DNA of 13,513 nt from an uncultured Clostridia bacterium (GCA_944363005.1 CALVTV010000148.1:1-13513); one strand, 5' to 3'; positions 1 through 7,075 are shown, numbered from the stretch's first letter. The notes: generated from the letters alone by a model not told the origin. A program made the numbers and translations.

Positions 1-110
1 TGGAAAATCTCATCCGTGTCAGCGTAGTTTCGCAGATGCAGTACGCAGATCCGCTTTACGGTATCTGCGTACTGATCGATGGCTCGATGGACCTCGGCTT
101 CGCTTCTCAT
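1..110 (-). CDS. ECF-type RNA polymerase sigma factor, N-terminal part (runs off the left edge)
   Basis: Only the first 36 codons are in the window. They begin MRSEAEVHRAIDQYADTVKR and continue with a hydrophobic/basic helix and YADTDEIF. This is the usual opening of a sigma-70 region 2 helix in Firmicutes ECF sigma factors: an acidic N-terminus, an amphipathic helix, then the DxxDxxQ-like segment. Such factors direct RNA polymerase to a small regulon, often in response to envelope or extracellular stress. The start is the ATG at 110-108, preceded by an AGGA box about 8 nt upstream. The gene lies 19 nt after the stop of the secreted repeat protein, so the two are almost certainly co-transcribed. 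Region 4 and any anti-sigma gene would lie outside the window. The family call rests on pattern recognition of a short fragment. Confidence 0.72.
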   Translation of the reverse strand, partial: MRSEAEVHRAIDQYADTVKRICVLHLRNYADTDEIF

Positions 111-129
111 GAAATCATCCTAATTTAGA

Positions 130-474
130 TTATCGATTCTGTCTCCAACGATACTGCATGCCGTATCCCGAACAGCAGGAAGAACGATTATCGCAGACGC
201 CATCGTTGTTTTCATCGACGAAGTTGCGGCCGGAGCCGTAGAAATCGCAGACGCCATCGTTGTTTTCATCGATGAAGTTGCGACCGGAGCCGTAGAAATC
301 GCAGACACCATCGTTGTTTTCATCGACGAAGTTGCGGCCGAGGCCATTGCGTGCGCCGTTGGCGTTTGAACCAGCATACGATTGATAACCGTGGTGTCCG
401 GCTGCAAGGGCATTCACCGTACCCAAAGAGAGAATCAAAGCAACAGATGCAATAGCCAGAGGAATTCTTTTCAT
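130..474 (-). CDS. Small secreted protein with three calcium-loop-like tandem repeats
   Basis: A 114-residue protein. Residues 1-25 are a typical signal peptide (Lys-Arg start, hydrophobic core, ALAA end). After a Gly/Asn/Ser-rich spacer there are three copies of an 18-residue unit, GRNFVDENNDGVCDFYGS, at about 47-95; the last copy is shortened. Each holds DENNDGVCD, matching the D-x-N-x-D-G-x-x-D spacing of EF-hand, dockerin or thrombospondin-3 calcium loops, with a cysteine inside each loop. The tail is Cys-rich (SSCC) and basic. The start at 474 is chosen over an upstream ATG because GGAGG lies 8 nt before it and the signal peptide begins there. It is the first gene of a pair with the ECF sigma factor. 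A role as an extracellular metal- or redox-responsive partner is inference; similar repeat proteins are known only as hypotheticals to me. Confidence 0.82.
   Translation of the reverse strand: MKRIPLAIASVALILSLGTVNALAAGHHGYQSYAGSNANGARNGLGRNFVDENNDGVCDFYGSGRNFIDENNDGVCDFYGSGRNFVDENNDGVCDNRSSCCSGYGMQYRWRQNR
191..342 (-). repeat. 54-bp in-frame tandem repeat (two full copies plus a partial third)
   Basis: Nearly identical units begin at 191, 245 and 299, giving an exact 54-nt period (18 codons). Only a few substitutions separate the copies (for example GACGAA/GATGAA and GACGCC/GACACC). The low divergence at the nucleotide level points to recent expansion or ongoing homogenisation of the calcium-loop unit in the 130-474 gene. 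Confidence 0.93.
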
Positions 475-520
475 GATCGTGACCTCCAATTTATTTGTTT
501 GCCGGAAGGCTTTCACCATC

Positions 521-549
521 AATACGACACAGGAAGGGCAATCCATTCA
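521..549 (-). promoter_or_regulatory. Possible ECF-type promoter for the repeat protein / sigma factor pair
   Basis: On the minus strand TGAATG (549-544) is followed after 17 nt by CGTATT (526-521), about 47 nt before the ATG. It resembles the TGAAAC-N16-CGTA pattern of Bacillus ECF promoters, with one extra spacer base and mismatches. This would fit autoregulation by the downstream sigma factor, but the match is weak and a vegetative promoter in the AT-rich stretch at 556-580 is not excluded. Confidence 0.25.
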
Positions 550-683
550 CTCAACAGAAAAAAATTAAAAAATCTAATATGATGATTTCTGCATCGTGCG
601 GTGGTGGGGATAGTGAGGATAGCCACACATGAAGGCACTTGGTGAATGAAACAGCAGGCAGACGGCATAGCAGAAATACCCAA

Positions 684-720
684 ACACAAAAACCCCGGCA
701 GAGCATTTGCTCTGTCGGGG
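684..720 (-). terminator. Intrinsic terminator of the secreted beta-rich protein gene
   Basis: The arms CCCCGGCAGAGCA and TGCTCTGTCGGGG (693-720) form a nearly perfect 13-bp stem with one G-U pair. On the minus strand the stem is followed by GTTTTTGTGTTT. It sits 9 nt after the stop codon at 730. Confidence 0.93.
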
Positions 721-729
721 AAAAGCACA

Positions 730-1398
730 TTATTCGGCGACACGCTCGAAAATATAAGCGTAGCCCACTTCGCCGTCCTTCTTGGCCACGTTGTCATCCG
801 CGTAGCAGAGGATGAGCTGGCCGGAAGTGTTCATGCCGATGAACTCGATCTCGTCCATGTCCTCGATTTCCACGCCGGTGATGTCGACCCAATGCGCGGT
901 GTCGTCATCGCCCTTGACGTGCGTCTTGGCCGGACCATAGTTGAAGTCGCCGTCATTCTCGCCGCGAACCACATTGTTGGGCCACTCGTCCCAAGCGCTC
1001 TTGACGGTGTAGGGCTCTTCGTCGGGGGCAATGTCCGCAGAGAAGGTCATCGTGCCAACCAGATCATGCACGTGCGCATGGATGTAGGAAGCAACATCGA
1101 CCATCGTGCCCAGCTGCTTGTCGTTCGCGCTGGCGTCGAGCTCAGCCGTGATCTCGAGGGTGATCGCGTTTTCCACGACGGGGAGGAGGCCGGAGGTTTC
1201 AACCTCGTAGTCCTCGGCAAACGTTTCGCCGACGTAAGCAGCAACGAGAACCCACTTGCCTTCCCAATCGGTGACATGGGACTCACGGTCAAACGTCATG
1301 AGCACTTCCGGATCGGCACTGAGAATGTCGGACTCCGCCAGAGCGAGGCAGGGGAGAAGCAGAACCGCAAACAGGAACAAAGCAACGATTTTCTTCAT
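730..1398 (-). CDS. Secreted beta-rich protein, possibly lipocalin-like, function unknown
   Basis: A 222-residue protein with a clear signal peptide (about 1-21, ending LALA before ES; the Cys at 17 does not fit a lipobox). The mature part is acidic and looks beta-rich. It has an early WEGKWVLVAAYVGE segment near 45-58 and a closing strand GYAYIFERV near the C-terminus. A GxW-type first strand and alternating hydrophobic pattern suggest a small beta-barrel such as a lipocalin-like domain, but I do not recognise a named family. The start at 1398 is set by AAGGAG 9 nt upstream and by the signal peptide. It lies 114 nt downstream of the SDR gene but has its own promoter (1463-1491) and terminator, so it is probably a separate unit. 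Confidence 0.78.
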   Translation of the reverse strand: MKKIVALFLFAVLLLPCLALAESDILSADPEVLMTFDRESHVTDWEGKWVLVAAYVGETFAEDYEVETSGLLPVVENAITLEITAELDASANDKQLGTMVDVASYIHAHVHDLVGTMTFSADIAPDEEPYTVKSAWDEWPNNVVRGENDGDFNYGPAKTHVKGDDDTAHWVDITGVEIEDMDEIEFIGMNTSGQLILCYADDNVAKKDGEVGYAYIFERVAE

Positions 1399-1423
1399 AA
1401 AGATACACTCCTTTTTTGCAGGC

Positions 1424-1443
1424 ATCCCGCAAGAATACGGGAT
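1424..1443 (-). other. Hairpin in the 5' leader of the secreted protein gene
   Basis: An inverted repeat, ATCCCG / CGGGAT, with an 8-nt loop lies between the promoter and the ribosome site. It has no following T-run, so it is not a terminator. It may affect transcript stability or translation. Confidence 0.45.
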
Positions 1444-1462
1444 CAATCTGGCAACTATTGTT

Positions 1463-1491
1463 ATTATACCATCATTGGGTTGAGATTGCAA
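1463..1491 (-). promoter_or_regulatory. Strong vegetative promoter for the 730-1398 gene
   Basis: On the minus strand TTGCAA (1491-1486), a 17-nt spacer and a perfect TATAAT (1468-1463). It lies about 65 nt upstream of the start codon, with a good Shine-Dalgarno site between. Confidence 0.85.
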
Positions 1492-1500
1492 CAGTGTTGC
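1488..1500. promoter_or_regulatory. Palindrome overlapping the -35 box, candidate operator
   Basis: GCAACA-G-TGTTGC is a perfect 13-bp inverted repeat. It overlaps the -35 element of the promoter at 1463-1491, in the gap after the SDR stop codon. The placement fits a repressor or activator site; no regulator is identified. Confidence 0.4.
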
Positions 1501-1512
1501 GCATCGGAATGG

Positions 1513-2355
1513 TTACACGCCGGAATAGGCGGCAAAGCCGCAGTCGATCGGCAGAACCACACCCGTGATAGCGGAAGCGGCCTTGTCGTCCGTGAGGAAG
1601 AACACGCCGCCCAGGAGCTCCTCAGAGTCCACAAAACGGCCCATTGGCGTTCCGTTCAAAATCTTTGCGCTTCTGGCCGTGGGGGTGCCGTCCGGATTGA
1701 ACAGGAGCGCGCGATTCTGATTGGAAACCAGGAATCCCGGAGCAATCGCGTTGCAACGGATGCCCGTTCCGGCAAAATGCGTCGCAAGCCACTGCGTAAA
1801 GTTGGAAATGGCCGCTTTCGCGCCGGAGTAAGCCGGGATTTTGGTCAGGGGAGTATAGGCGTTCATGGAGGAGATGTTCAAAATATTGCCGCTCTTGCGC
1901 GCGACCATGTCTTTGGCAAAAGTCTGGGTGGGCAACAGCGTTCCCTGGAAGTTCAGCTTGAAGACGAAATCCACACCGTTGGGCTCCAGATCAAAGAAGG
2001 TTTTCTGGCCTTCTTTGGCTTCGTGCTGGTACTCGTTGTCGGTGGTTGCGCGAGGATTGTTGCCGCCTGCGCCGTTGACCAGGATATCACAGGGGCCGAG
2101 GTCGGCAAGCACTTGCTGATGCACGGCTTCCAGCGCATCGGGGTCCAACACGTTGGCTTTGTAGCCTTCGCAGATGTAGCCCTGTGCCTTCAGCTCGTCG
2201 GCCAGCTTTTTCACGGCTTCTTCGTTCAAGTCGAGCGCCGCGACCTTGGCTCCGGCCTGCGCGTAAGCGCGGGCCATGTCGCCGCACAGCACGCCGCCGG
2301 CGCCCGTGACGACAACGACCTTACCGCTGAAGTCCACGTTCAAAGGCAAGTTCAT
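1513..2355 (-). CDS. SDR-family oxidoreductase, probable D-mannonate oxidoreductase (fructuronate reductase)
   Basis: A 280-residue classical short-chain dehydrogenase. It has the Rossmann nucleotide-binding turn TGAGGVLCG (17-25), an NGAG motif (in place of NNAG), and the catalytic Ser163, Tyr176 and Lys180 in ISSMN...YSGAK. The pattern TPLTKIPAYSGAKAAISNFT, the NQNRALLFNPDGTPTARS stretch and the C-terminal GFAAYSGV closely resemble the SDR-type D-mannonate oxidoreductases of Firmicutes (YjmF/UxuB type). These interconvert fructuronate and mannonate with NAD(P)H in hexuronate catabolism. It is soluble and cytoplasmic. The start has AAAGGATGG upstream. It follows the GPH transporter and GH2 glycosidase on the same strand, consistent with glucuronide use. 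Other sugar-acid specificities within this SDR group remain possible. Confidence 0.85.
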   Translation of the reverse strand: MNLPLNVDFSGKVVVVTGAGGVLCGDMARAYAQAGAKVAALDLNEEAVKKLADELKAQGYICEGYKANVLDPDALEAVHQQVLADLGPCDILVNGAGGNNPRATTDNEYQHEAKEGQKTFFDLEPNGVDFVFKLNFQGTLLPTQTFAKDMVARKSGNILNISSMNAYTPLTKIPAYSGAKAAISNFTQWLATHFAGTGIRCNAIAPGFLVSNQNRALLFNPDGTPTARSAKILNGTPMGRFVDSEELLGGVFFLTDDKAASAITGVVLPIDCGFAAYSGV

Positions 2356-2465
2356 GGTTCATCCATCCTTTCTTATTGTTGAGTTGACTAATATCAGCGA
2401 AGCAGCAGGCCATTTGTTCGTTCACCGCGGCTTCGATTAGCCCGTTGATAAGGGGAAAACGCAAA

Positions 2466-2502
2466 CCTGAATCATGGAGGAATCCTCCTGTTATGAATCA
2501 GG
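2466..2502 (-). other. Long imperfect inverted repeat between transporter and SDR genes
   Basis: The outer arms CCTGAATCAT and ATGAATCAGG pair with one mismatch and enclose a GGAGG-AAT-CCTCC inner hairpin with a small bulge. On the minus strand it is followed by TTTGCGTTTT, a poor T-tract. It may be a partial terminator or a stabilising/processing hairpin that sets different expression of the SDR relative to the upstream operon genes. Confidence 0.55.
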
Positions 2503-2537
2503 ATAAGGAATGTGCGCATTGCGCAGGAAAGCGTTGA

Positions 2538-4133
2538 TTAACCGGCCGCCTTCTGGTTGACGTCATCCATGGTTTTCCAGGTTTCCATGGCCTGCTCGAT
2601 CGACATGCCCGAAGCGATACCGGCCTTGCGCGCGCCATTGACGGCCTGGATTTCCTTCATCTTGGCACCGGTAAGGCTGTATCCCTTCATGGCGATGAGC
2701 GTGCAGATCCAGGCGATCATCGGGATGACGCAGAACATGATGATGACGGCGACCTTGATGCCCGTGGAATAGGGCGTGCCGTCGGTCGGCAGATCCTGCA
2801 AACCGGCACAGATCAGGAAGATAAAGGCAACCAGCGTCTGCGCCAGAGAAGATACCAGCTTGTCCACCAGGGAGAAGAGCGTGCCCATGATGCCGGGAAT
2901 GTACTTGCCGGAGCGGTACGTCTCGTAGTCCGAACAGTCAGCGACCATGGGGATGGGCATATCAGCAGTAGCATAGTACGCGCCGTATCCGATGCCGAAG
3001 CAGAGGATAAACGCGATAGTATACAGGTTGATGCTTCCGCCGCCTTCGAAGGGGAAGGAGAGCATGAGCGCCGGATTGCCGTACTGGCAGATCAAGAGCA
3101 GAACAAGCACGCCGACGTAGCATAGCAGGGCGATCGAAACATACCGAACGAGGGAAGCTTTCTGACCGTGCTTTTGCGAGGTGCGGACAGAGAGCAGGAA
3201 GAACGGAACAGCAAAGACGTAGCCCAGGATCATCATCGGCAGATAGAGCGAGTTGTAATTGCCCATGAGGATGCCGTAGAGCGCGAGAAGAACCGTGGTG
3301 TTGGTGGCAATCGCCAGAGCGAGCTTGCAACCGGCGCCGGCAACCATCAGGCGCTGCATGGGCTTGTTGTTCTTGATGATCTCTGCATACTCGGAGAGCT
3401 TGACCTTTTCCTGCTTTTCGCCGCCGATGCCGAAGTATTTCGGGCAGTCCTTTTCGGCAATGCCGATGATCGCCAGAATGGTCAGCAGCACAGAGATGCC
3501 GATGCCGATGGGCGTGATGATGCGGTAGAGCGCCGGATTGGCATAACCGGAGGAGATGAGCACGCCCGCTTCGTCTTTGACGTCGAACATAGCCTTGATC
3601 AGCGGGATCATGAACTGCATCACGCCCATGCCCAGCATGGAACCGATCGTATTAAAGATGGTGAACAGCGGGCGCTGATTGGGGTCGTTGGTCAAAACGG
3701 TCTGACCGGCGCGCGTGCAGCTGGTCTGGAAGGTATAACCCAGCACCCAGACAAAATACACGGCGGTAAAAGCGATATAACGCAGCGGCATCATGGTTTC
3801 GGGAATCAGCGGAAGCATGACGTAGAGCAAGATGACGCTGATCGCCATGACGACGCTGCCCAGGATCATGAAAGGCCTGAACTTGCCAATGCGCGTGCTG
3901 GTGCGGTCCATGATGGCGCCGATGATCGGGTCGGTAATCGCATCGCATATGCGCATCACAGTGACCATGATGGAGGCAAACATGCCCAGCTTCAGGATGC
4001 TGGAGCCGAACTGGGCGACATAGGAGAGAATCAGGACAAAGTAAACGTTCGTTGCGCCATTGTTCAGCGGAAAGAGAACGAGCTGATACAGCTTCGCGCG
4101 GTTTACGCCGTCATGGGTTGTTGTGTTCTGCAT
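2538..4133 (-). CDS. GPH-family (MFS) glycoside/hexuronide:cation symporter
   Basis: A 531-residue membrane protein with about 12 hydrophobic segments. The signature DAITDPIIGAIMDRTSTRIG followed by KFRPFM (around residues 68-95) is the cytoplasmic loop 2-3 motif of the glycoside-pentoside-hexuronide family (MelB, UidB, XynB relatives). A second loop near residues 230-260 is charged, and DCSDYETYRSGKYIPGIMG in the second half is also typical. It is longer than MelB (about 470), with a soluble C-terminal extension, as in many Firmicutes members. It should import an intact glycoside with Na+ or H+. The start at 4133 has AAGGAGG 7 nt upstream. It lies 53 nt after the GH2 gene, so the enzyme probably acts on what this carrier brings in. 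The substrate cannot be read from the sequence. Confidence 0.9.
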   Translation of the reverse strand: MQNTTTHDGVNRAKLYQLVLFPLNNGATNVYFVLILSYVAQFGSSILKLGMFASIMVTVMRICDAITDPIIGAIMDRTSTRIGKFRPFMILGSVVMAISVILLYVMLPLIPETMMPLRYIAFTAVYFVWVLGYTFQTSCTRAGQTVLTNDPNQRPLFTIFNTIGSMLGMGVMQFMIPLIKAMFDVKDEAGVLISSGYANPALYRIITPIGIGISVLLTILAIIGIAEKDCPKYFGIGGEKQEKVKLSEYAEIIKNNKPMQRLMVAGAGCKLALAIATNTTVLLALYGILMGNYNSLYLPMMILGYVFAVPFFLLSVRTSQKHGQKASLVRYVSIALLCYVGVLVLLLICQYGNPALMLSFPFEGGGSINLYTIAFILCFGIGYGAYYATADMPIPMVADCSDYETYRSGKYIPGIMGTLFSLVDKLVSSLAQTLVAFIFLICAGLQDLPTDGTPYSTGIKVAVIIMFCVIPMIAWICTLIAMKGYSLTGAKMKEIQAVNGARKAGIASGMSIEQAMETWKTMDDVNQKAAG

Positions 4134-4186
4134 AAAGCAGCCTCCTTCGTTATCCGTGGTATTTCTCAGCCTGCTTGACACAGGCA

Positions 4187-6109
4187 TTAGACCCAGTTGG
4201 ATTTTTGCGGATTCTTCGACTTCTTGAGCACGTAGTCGGCATTCGGCGTGTTGACTTTGCGCAGGGTGGCGCTGTCGCGCTGATTGCCGGCAAGCGCTTC
4301 CAGCTTGACAGTTGCGCTCATCGGCACGCGGAAGGTGAAGACGTGATCGTCGCGCGTTTGTTCCGCAAAGCGCTTGCCGTTGACATTGAGGACCACGGTG
4401 GGCTCAGTCGAATAGACCTTGACGGTCGTGACGTCTTCGCAACGATCCACGTATCGCTTGGAGCAGATATGGACAAAGGGCTTGTCGCTCCAGTTGGCCT
4501 TATACAGATAGAAGCTGTCCTTCTTGATCTTGCGGTCAAATGTCACAAGGCCCTTGTGGTTCATGCCGGGTTCGCCGCCCTGATCGCGTGCATCCGCCGC
4601 AAAATCGAACATGTTCCAGACGTGCGTAGCCCACAGATAGGGGTGACGCTTAAAGCAACGGATCATGAACTCATGGTACTTGGCCTGATATTCCTCGGTA
4701 TGGTCGTTGCGGCGCGGATGAGAGCTGTGCAGATTGGGCATGCCTTCGGCGCCGTACTCGCTGTAACCCAGCATGCGCTTGGGGAAGCACAGATGGAAGA
4801 AGCCGATCCACAGATCGTTGAGGAACAACCCAGGCACATACCAGCCCAAATACAGGTTCCAGCTGACCACGTCCGTGATATGCGCGACTTTGTTGAACGG
4901 GCCGCACATCGCATAGCAGGCCAACGTGGTAAAGCGGGAGGGATCGCTCTTGTGAATCAAATCATTGAGCACATGGTGGTTGTCCAGCATGTCCTGATTG
5001 TCCTTAGTGGAAATGGTAATCTCATTGGAGACGCCCCAGCAAACGATGCTCGCGTGGTTGTAATTCTGCTCAATGAGCTCGTTCATCTGGCTGATGGTGT
5101 TCTCGCGCCCTTCAGGCATGTGTTCACTGATGTACGGAATTTCTGCCCAGACGACCATGCCGTAGCGGTCGCACAGATCATAGAAGTACTGATCGTGCTG
5201 ATAATGCGCCAGACGGACGGTGTTGCAGCCCATCTCTGCGATGAGCGCCATGTCCTCGTCGTGCATCTCGCGCGTGATGGCGTTGCCGACGCCCTTGCGG
5301 TCCTGATGGCGGGATACGCCGTGCAGGGGATAGGGTTGGTCGTTGAGGAAAAAGCCCTTTTTGGGGTCCATGTGGAACGAGCGGACGCCGAAGGGAATCT
5401 CTAAACGGTCGGTTGTCACGCCGTTCATTTGAACTTCGGCGCGGCAGGTATACAGATAGGGATCCTTTGTACCGTGCCAGCGGTGAGCATCTTCGAGGAC
5501 GAGGGTTGCGTCCGTTCCATTGCCCTCTGCAACGGTCTGTCCCGCGTGGTCAAGGAGGGTGAGATGCACGTCGCCAGCTGTCACGCGGCTTTGTACGCGG
5601 ATTTCGGCGCCCTTACCCTTGGGGGTCGGCGTGATGCGAATACCGCTGGATCCTAAGTAATCCAGCGCAAAGTGCGCGCGATTGACGATGAGCAGCCGCA
5701 CCCCGCGATACATGCCGCCGTAGAACGTAAAGTCGGCCTTTTGCGGATAGACGCGGGTATTTACGCTGTTGTCAGCGATCACGGTCAGGTGATTTTCCTG
5801 TTGAAGCAGCGAGGTGATTTCTGCGCGGAAAGTCGAGTAACCGCCGTGATGCGTGCACACATCCTGGCCGTTTAAGGATACCTGCGCCGAGGCGTTGACG
5901 CCGTCGAACTCGAGCCAAACCTCCTCCTGCTCACGATCAAAGTTCGGGCAAGCGAAAGTATGCTCATAGCGGCAACTGCCGCGCTTATAGTCGTTGCCTC
6001 CGTCCTGACCGTCGAGGTTATTCCAGGTGTGGGGAATCTGAACGCGATGAATTTGCCCATCCAGACCCGTAAAGAGCCAATCCTGGCTAAGGTCGATTGT
6101 ATGGCGCAT
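4187..6109 (-). CDS. Glycoside hydrolase family 2, beta-glucuronidase or beta-galactosidase
   Basis: A 640-residue enzyme with the GH2 order: jelly-roll sugar-binding domain (about 1-165, with FDGVNASAQVSLNG), immunoglobulin-like domain (about 170-265), then the TIM barrel from about residue 270 (GVSRHQDRKGVG). The acid/base is Glu363 in WGVSNE and the nucleophile Glu451 in YSEYGAE. There is no signal peptide, so it acts in the cytoplasm on imported substrate. Asn517-x-Lys519 (GMNHKGLVTFDRK) fits the NxK carboxylate-binding motif of beta-glucuronidases. However, related beta-galactosidases have a similar stretch here, so substrate is uncertain; the transporter and mannonate-oxidoreductase-like neighbours favour a hexuronide. 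The start at 6109 has AGGAGG 7 nt upstream. The residues after the barrel (about 545-640) form a short C-terminal beta domain. It is the first gene of the minus-strand operon. Confidence 0.9.
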   Translation of the reverse strand: MRHTIDLSQDWLFTGLDGQIHRVQIPHTWNNLDGQDGGNDYKRGSCRYEHTFACPNFDREQEEVWLEFDGVNASAQVSLNGQDVCTHHGGYSTFRAEITSLLQQENHLTVIADNSVNTRVYPQKADFTFYGGMYRGVRLLIVNRAHFALDYLGSSGIRITPTPKGKGAEIRVQSRVTAGDVHLTLLDHAGQTVAEGNGTDATLVLEDAHRWHGTKDPYLYTCRAEVQMNGVTTDRLEIPFGVRSFHMDPKKGFFLNDQPYPLHGVSRHQDRKGVGNAITREMHDEDMALIAEMGCNTVRLAHYQHDQYFYDLCDRYGMVVWAEIPYISEHMPEGRENTISQMNELIEQNYNHASIVCWGVSNEITISTKDNQDMLDNHHVLNDLIHKSDPSRFTTLACYAMCGPFNKVAHITDVVSWNLYLGWYVPGLFLNDLWIGFFHLCFPKRMLGYSEYGAEGMPNLHSSHPRRNDHTEEYQAKYHEFMIRCFKRHPYLWATHVWNMFDFAADARDQGGEPGMNHKGLVTFDRKIKKDSFYLYKANWSDKPFVHICSKRYVDRCEDVTTVKVYSTEPTVVLNVNGKRFAEQTRDDHVFTFRVPMSATVKLEALAGNQRDSATLRKVNTPNADYVLKKSKNPQKSNWV

Positions 6110-6292
6110 AGGGCTTCCTCCTTGTTTTTGCAGATAAATGAGAAGGGACCGAAATCGCATCGGCCCGCGGGCAAGTATCCTCGGTGCTTGCCGACGTCAC
6201 GGGAAATGAGCAGATACGGCAAGCAAAATGGACGCAAAAATATTCAAAATCAACAATCTCTACTGATATAATGTAACATATTGCTCAGAAAA

Positions 6293-6418
6293 AGGAAAGG
6301 GCATTGACTTGAATATGTGTGTCGAGGGCGCAAAAAGACAAAATGCGGACATATGCGTCAATTTTAAAACGTGAACAGAAAATATTGAAAACCGGCGACA
6401 TGAATTCGCCTTGAACGA
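6293..6418 (+). repeat. Diverged 125-bp intergenic repeat, copy A
   Basis: Shares, in the same order and nearly the same spacing, the words AGGAAAG, TTGA, CGCAAA, GACAAAA, AATTTTA, CGTGAA, GGCGACA and CTTGNACGA with 7137-7258. Measured from CGCAAA, the words start at -36, -25, 0, 8, 31, 41, 65 and 82. I estimate two thirds identity by hand over the core. No plus-strand gene follows this copy. On the minus strand it lies upstream of the GH2 operon. Confidence 0.55.
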
Positions 6419-6424
6419 AGCGCT

Positions 6425-6459
6425 AAAAATAAAAACTCCGCTTCAACTCTGAAGCGGAG
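6425..6459 (-). terminator. Intrinsic terminator of the small membrane protein gene
   Basis: A perfect 10-bp stem, CTCCGCTTCA / TGAAGCGGAG (6436-6459), with a 4-nt loop. On the minus strand it is followed by TTTTTATTTTT. It begins 6 nt after the stop codon at 6466. Confidence 0.95.
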
Positions 6460-6465
6460 AAAACG

Positions 6466-6882
6466 TCATACCTTTACGGGTTTGGTCTTCCGGGTGTAGA
6501 TGGCGATTTCACCGATGAGGAAAGCCGCCAGCGCCAAACCGGTAAAAATGATGAATTTGGGATCGAATCCCTTTTCGTCGATGGCGACAAATACGTCGCT
6601 GACGTACCAGTAGCACTTGTGAACGAAAAACAGGATGGCGACACCGGGCATCGCTGCCGTGGCAGCCGCAGCCAGCCCATAGCGCTTGAGCGCGATGAGC
6701 AGCATGGCGACTACAAACGCGCCAATGAGCAAAATGACAATGGGCGCATCGTAGCAGACGCGCTTGGTTGCGCCGAACGTCCCATGAATCATCTGGAAGT
6801 AAATTCCTGCTGCCAACGACAGCAGAGCGGCAAATACAGTGGCATAGACGCCAAACGCCTTCTTGCCGGAAGTATCGCTCAT
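6466..6882 (-). CDS. Small four-helix integral membrane protein, function unknown
   Basis: A 138-residue protein with four predicted membrane helices at about 11-32, 46-65, 69-88 and 110-129. It has a short hydrophilic N-terminus and a basic tail (TRKTKPVKV). The loop between helices 1 and 2 (HGTFGATKRVCYDAP) and that between helices 3 and 4 (KCYWYVSDVFVAIDEKGFDPK) each hold a Cys and several aromatic residues; by the positive-inside rule these loops probably face outward. I do not recognise a family. The start at 6882 has AAAGGAG 8 nt upstream and is preferred to longer in-frame starts. It is transcribed divergently from the membrane-tethered GH3 gene and has its own terminator. Proximity suggests, but does not show, a partnership with that GH3 at the cell surface. 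Confidence 0.8.
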   Translation of the reverse strand: MSDTSGKKAFGVYATVFAALLSLAAGIYFQMIHGTFGATKRVCYDAPIVILLIGAFVVAMLLIALKRYGLAAAATAAMPGVAILFFVHKCYWYVSDVFVAIDEKGFDPKFIIFTGLALAAFLIGEIAIYTRKTKPVKV

Positions 6883-7075
6883 GTGAGTAGCTCCTTTCCA
6901 TAATTCCCTGTGCAACAGGAAACAAAGCCCCGCCTTGCGAACGGAGTTCGATATAGAGTCTCGCCGCGCCATACGTTGCAAAAACCGTTTGTACTTCAGT
7001 GCACGACGGATCGCGGGCAGAACCGCATTTCTGGCCCAGAATACGCACGTGCCATTCCTGTAAAAAGGATAATTT

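Larger units (their letters stand above)
6110..6465. other. Gene-free region upstream of the GH2 operon
   Basis: This region holds the leader and promoter area of the GH2 operon, a diverged copy of the 125-bp repeat (6293-6418) and the terminator of the small membrane protein gene. No single convincing promoter stands out; TATATC (6271-6266, minus) with a poor -35 is the best candidate. GCCCGCGGGC (6163-6172) is a perfect palindrome. Three GGCAAG/CTTGCC half sites (near 6170, 6187 and 6218) may be regulatory. No credible coding sequence is present. Confidence 0.5.

Noticed and set aside
646..2382. 578-codon plus-strand open frame opposite the SDR and secreted protein genes
   Set aside because: Antisense shadow. 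It crosses a strong opposite-strand terminator and promoter, and its product looks like no protein.
2356..2440. Short open stretch just upstream of the SDR start on the minus strand (from an ATG near 2411)
   Set aside because: About 30 codons with no ribosome site, running out of frame into the SDR start. No recognisable product.
3168..5404. Plus-strand open frames (3168-4178, 4175-5404) opposite the transporter and GH2 genes
   Set aside because: Codon-aligned antisense shadows of clearly functional genes, with low-complexity charged products.
6314..6400. Possible 19-codon plus-strand gene after a TATAAT at 6269 and a GGAAAGG box
   Set aside because: Too short, no recognisable peptide signal, and it lies within repeat copy A where the same frame is not kept in copy B.
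6984..6992. ACCGTTTGT, a perfect LytTR half-site pattern
   Set aside because: No second half-site at the usual 21-nt start-to-start distance. A single 9-bp degenerate match is expected by chance, and it lies in the other gene's leader.
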